DNA of 6,575 nt from Claveliimonas stercoravium. Its GTDB lineage: Bacteria; Bacillota; Clostridia; Lachnospirales; Lachnospiraceae. The notes under the pieces were generated by a model, which had not been told where the DNA came from, ran no database searches, and was given only the letters and a program-made list of their open reading frames with translations. The stretch is from contig DWZW01000149.1 of the NCBI GenBank assembly GCA_019117345.1, positions 1 through 6,575 on the forward strand. Reading direction: 5' to 3'. Shown here piece after piece: positions 5,720 through 6,575 of the stretch (position 1 is its first letter; the number at the start of each line of letters is the position of its first letter). The translations under genes and the position numbers were made by a program.

Positions 5720-6575
5720 CTACATGCTCTTCCTTTCCGCGATCTCCGCCATCTTGGCTTCATTGAGCCTTGTATCCCCTTTGACTCTGGAGTAGGACAG
5801 ATACCCGTTCATGCGGTCGATCTTTGTCAGATTTGTACTTCCGCACACCGGGCACACATCCATGGACAGCTCCTCGTGTCCGCAGTCATCGCAGTAGGCC
5901 AGGGAAAGGTTGACGCCCTCGTAGTAGCCCTTGGCCATGGCCCGGCGCACCAGGGACCGGATGGCCTCCTTATTATAATTGACCGGATATTTGACATACT
6001 GGATCTTCCCGCCGTTGCTGAGGTCCCAGAAGCGCCCCTCCAGGTCCTGCTTCTGGATAGGGGTGATGTCCTCCGTCACATGGCAGTGGAAGCTGTTGCT
6101 GACGTACTCCCGATCCGATACATTTTCTATGATACCATATTTTTTCCGGAACTGCTGCACCTGTACGCCGCACAGGTTCTCCGCCGGCGTCCCGTAGATG
6201 GCGTAGAGGCGGCCGTCCTCTTTCTTGAACTCATTTACCCTGTCATTGATATACCGGAGCGTCTCCAGGGCAAACTGACCGTCCTCCACAAGAGATTTCT
6301 TGTTGTGGAGCTGCTGCAGCTCGTTCAGGGCCGTGATGCCAAAGGAGGCCGTCGCAGACTTAAGGAGCGGCTTGATCTTGTCGTACAGTCCCAGATGTCC
6401 GCCGTAGAAGCCGCCCTCACAGTAGGCCAGGGGGTTGGTGGAGGCCTTCATCTCTCCCAGGTAATCGTAGGTCCGCAGGTGGAGCTGGCGGATCAGGTTC
6501 AGATAGTAGTCCAGCACCTCATGGAAATCCCGGCTCTCCTGCTTCGCCTTTGCGTAGATCATCGGCAGATGAAGG
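5720..6575 (-). CDS. nrdD: Anaerobic (class III) ribonucleoside-triphosphate reductase, 3' part
   Basis: This is the C-terminal part of NrdD, about 284 codons; the gene continues past the right edge of the window and the frame is open to the edge. NrdD reduces ribonucleoside triphosphates to deoxyribonucleotides with a glycyl radical and works only without oxygen. The glycyl-radical loop is RMNGYLSYSR, with the radical Gly 28 residues from the end. Just before it is the zinc site made of two CXXC pairs, CDDC and CPVC. Other family blocks visible are STNPLAYCEGGFYGGHL, ATASFGITALNEL, IYGTPAENLCG and SNSFHCHV. The visible part has no gap. It is followed directly by nrdG and dut. Its promoter, and any NrdR boxes, would lie outside the window. 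Confidence 0.97.
   Translation of the reverse strand, partial: LHLPMIYAKAKQESRDFHEVLDYYLNLIRQLHLRTYDYLGEMKASTNPLAYCEGGFYGGHLGLYDKIKPLLKSATASFGITALNELQQLHNKKSLVEDGQFALETLRYINDRVNEFKKEDGRLYAIYGTPAENLCGVQVQQFRKKYGIIENVSDREYVSNSFHCHVTEDITPIQKQDLEGRFWDLSNGGKIQYVKYPVNYNKEAIRSLVRRAMAKGYYEGVNLSLAYCDDCGHEELSMDVCPVCGSTNLTKIDRMNGYLSYSRVKGDTRLNEAKMAEIAERKSM

Noticed and set aside
5716..5763. Upstream extension of NrdG
   Set aside because: It reads nrdD's 3' end in a different frame; MRYHNITKDDM is the normal NrdG start.
1..6575. Insertion sequence, prophage, CRISPR array, tRNA or riboswitch
   Set aside because: No transposase, terminal inverted repeats, regularly spaced repeats, tRNA-like cloverleaf or riboswitch-like leader was found on reading both strands by eye.

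Overview
The window looks like chromosome of a spore-forming, strictly anaerobic Clostridia, most likely a GC-rich member of the Lachnospiraceae. Three things suggest this: a SpoVAF/GerA-type spore germination protein, a class III (oxygen-sensitive) ribonucleotide reductase cluster, and Firmicutes-style GGAGG ribosome binding sites with strong G/C preference at third codon positions. No mobile element, tRNA, rRNA or CRISPR array was seen. Naming the taxon is inference from protein style, not from a marker gene.

Layout. The first 153 bases (+) are the 3' end of an unrecognised gene, followed by a rho-independent terminator. A second terminator, pointing the other way, ends a leftward block. 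Read in transcription order from about 3.2 kb down to 0.3 kb, that block is a DegV-family fatty-acid-binding protein, a hairpin, a B3/B4-domain protein, an OmpR-type response regulator and a sensor histidine kinase. A 159-base divergent intergenic region (3205-3363) separates the DegV gene from the rightward spoVAF gene. It holds a very good sigma-A promoter for degV and a sigma-G-like promoter for spoVAF. spoVAF then meets, tail to tail, a leftward nrdD-nrdG-dut operon that runs in from the right edge of the window.

How the genes work together. NrdD, NrdG and Dut form one deoxynucleotide unit: anaerobic ribonucleotide reduction, its radical-SAM activase, and dUTP hydrolysis to dUMP. SpoVAF is a forespore inner-membrane germination factor. 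DegV/FakB proteins carry fatty acids to a fatty acid kinase.

The most notable signal is gene damage. Both halves of the two-component system have lost internal segments. The regulator jumps from just after its phospho-acceptor aspartate region into the interdomain linker, out of frame. The kinase jumps in frame from the phospho-histidine box straight to the last glycine-rich ATP-binding box. spoVAF also appears to lack its usual C-terminal tail, and its stop codon overlaps the stop of dut with no terminator between them. The other complete genes (degV, B3/B4, dut, nrdG) and the visible part of nrdD look intact. I did not identify a new multi-gene system; the clustered deletions are what most deserves checking, including the possibility that they are assembly artefacts.
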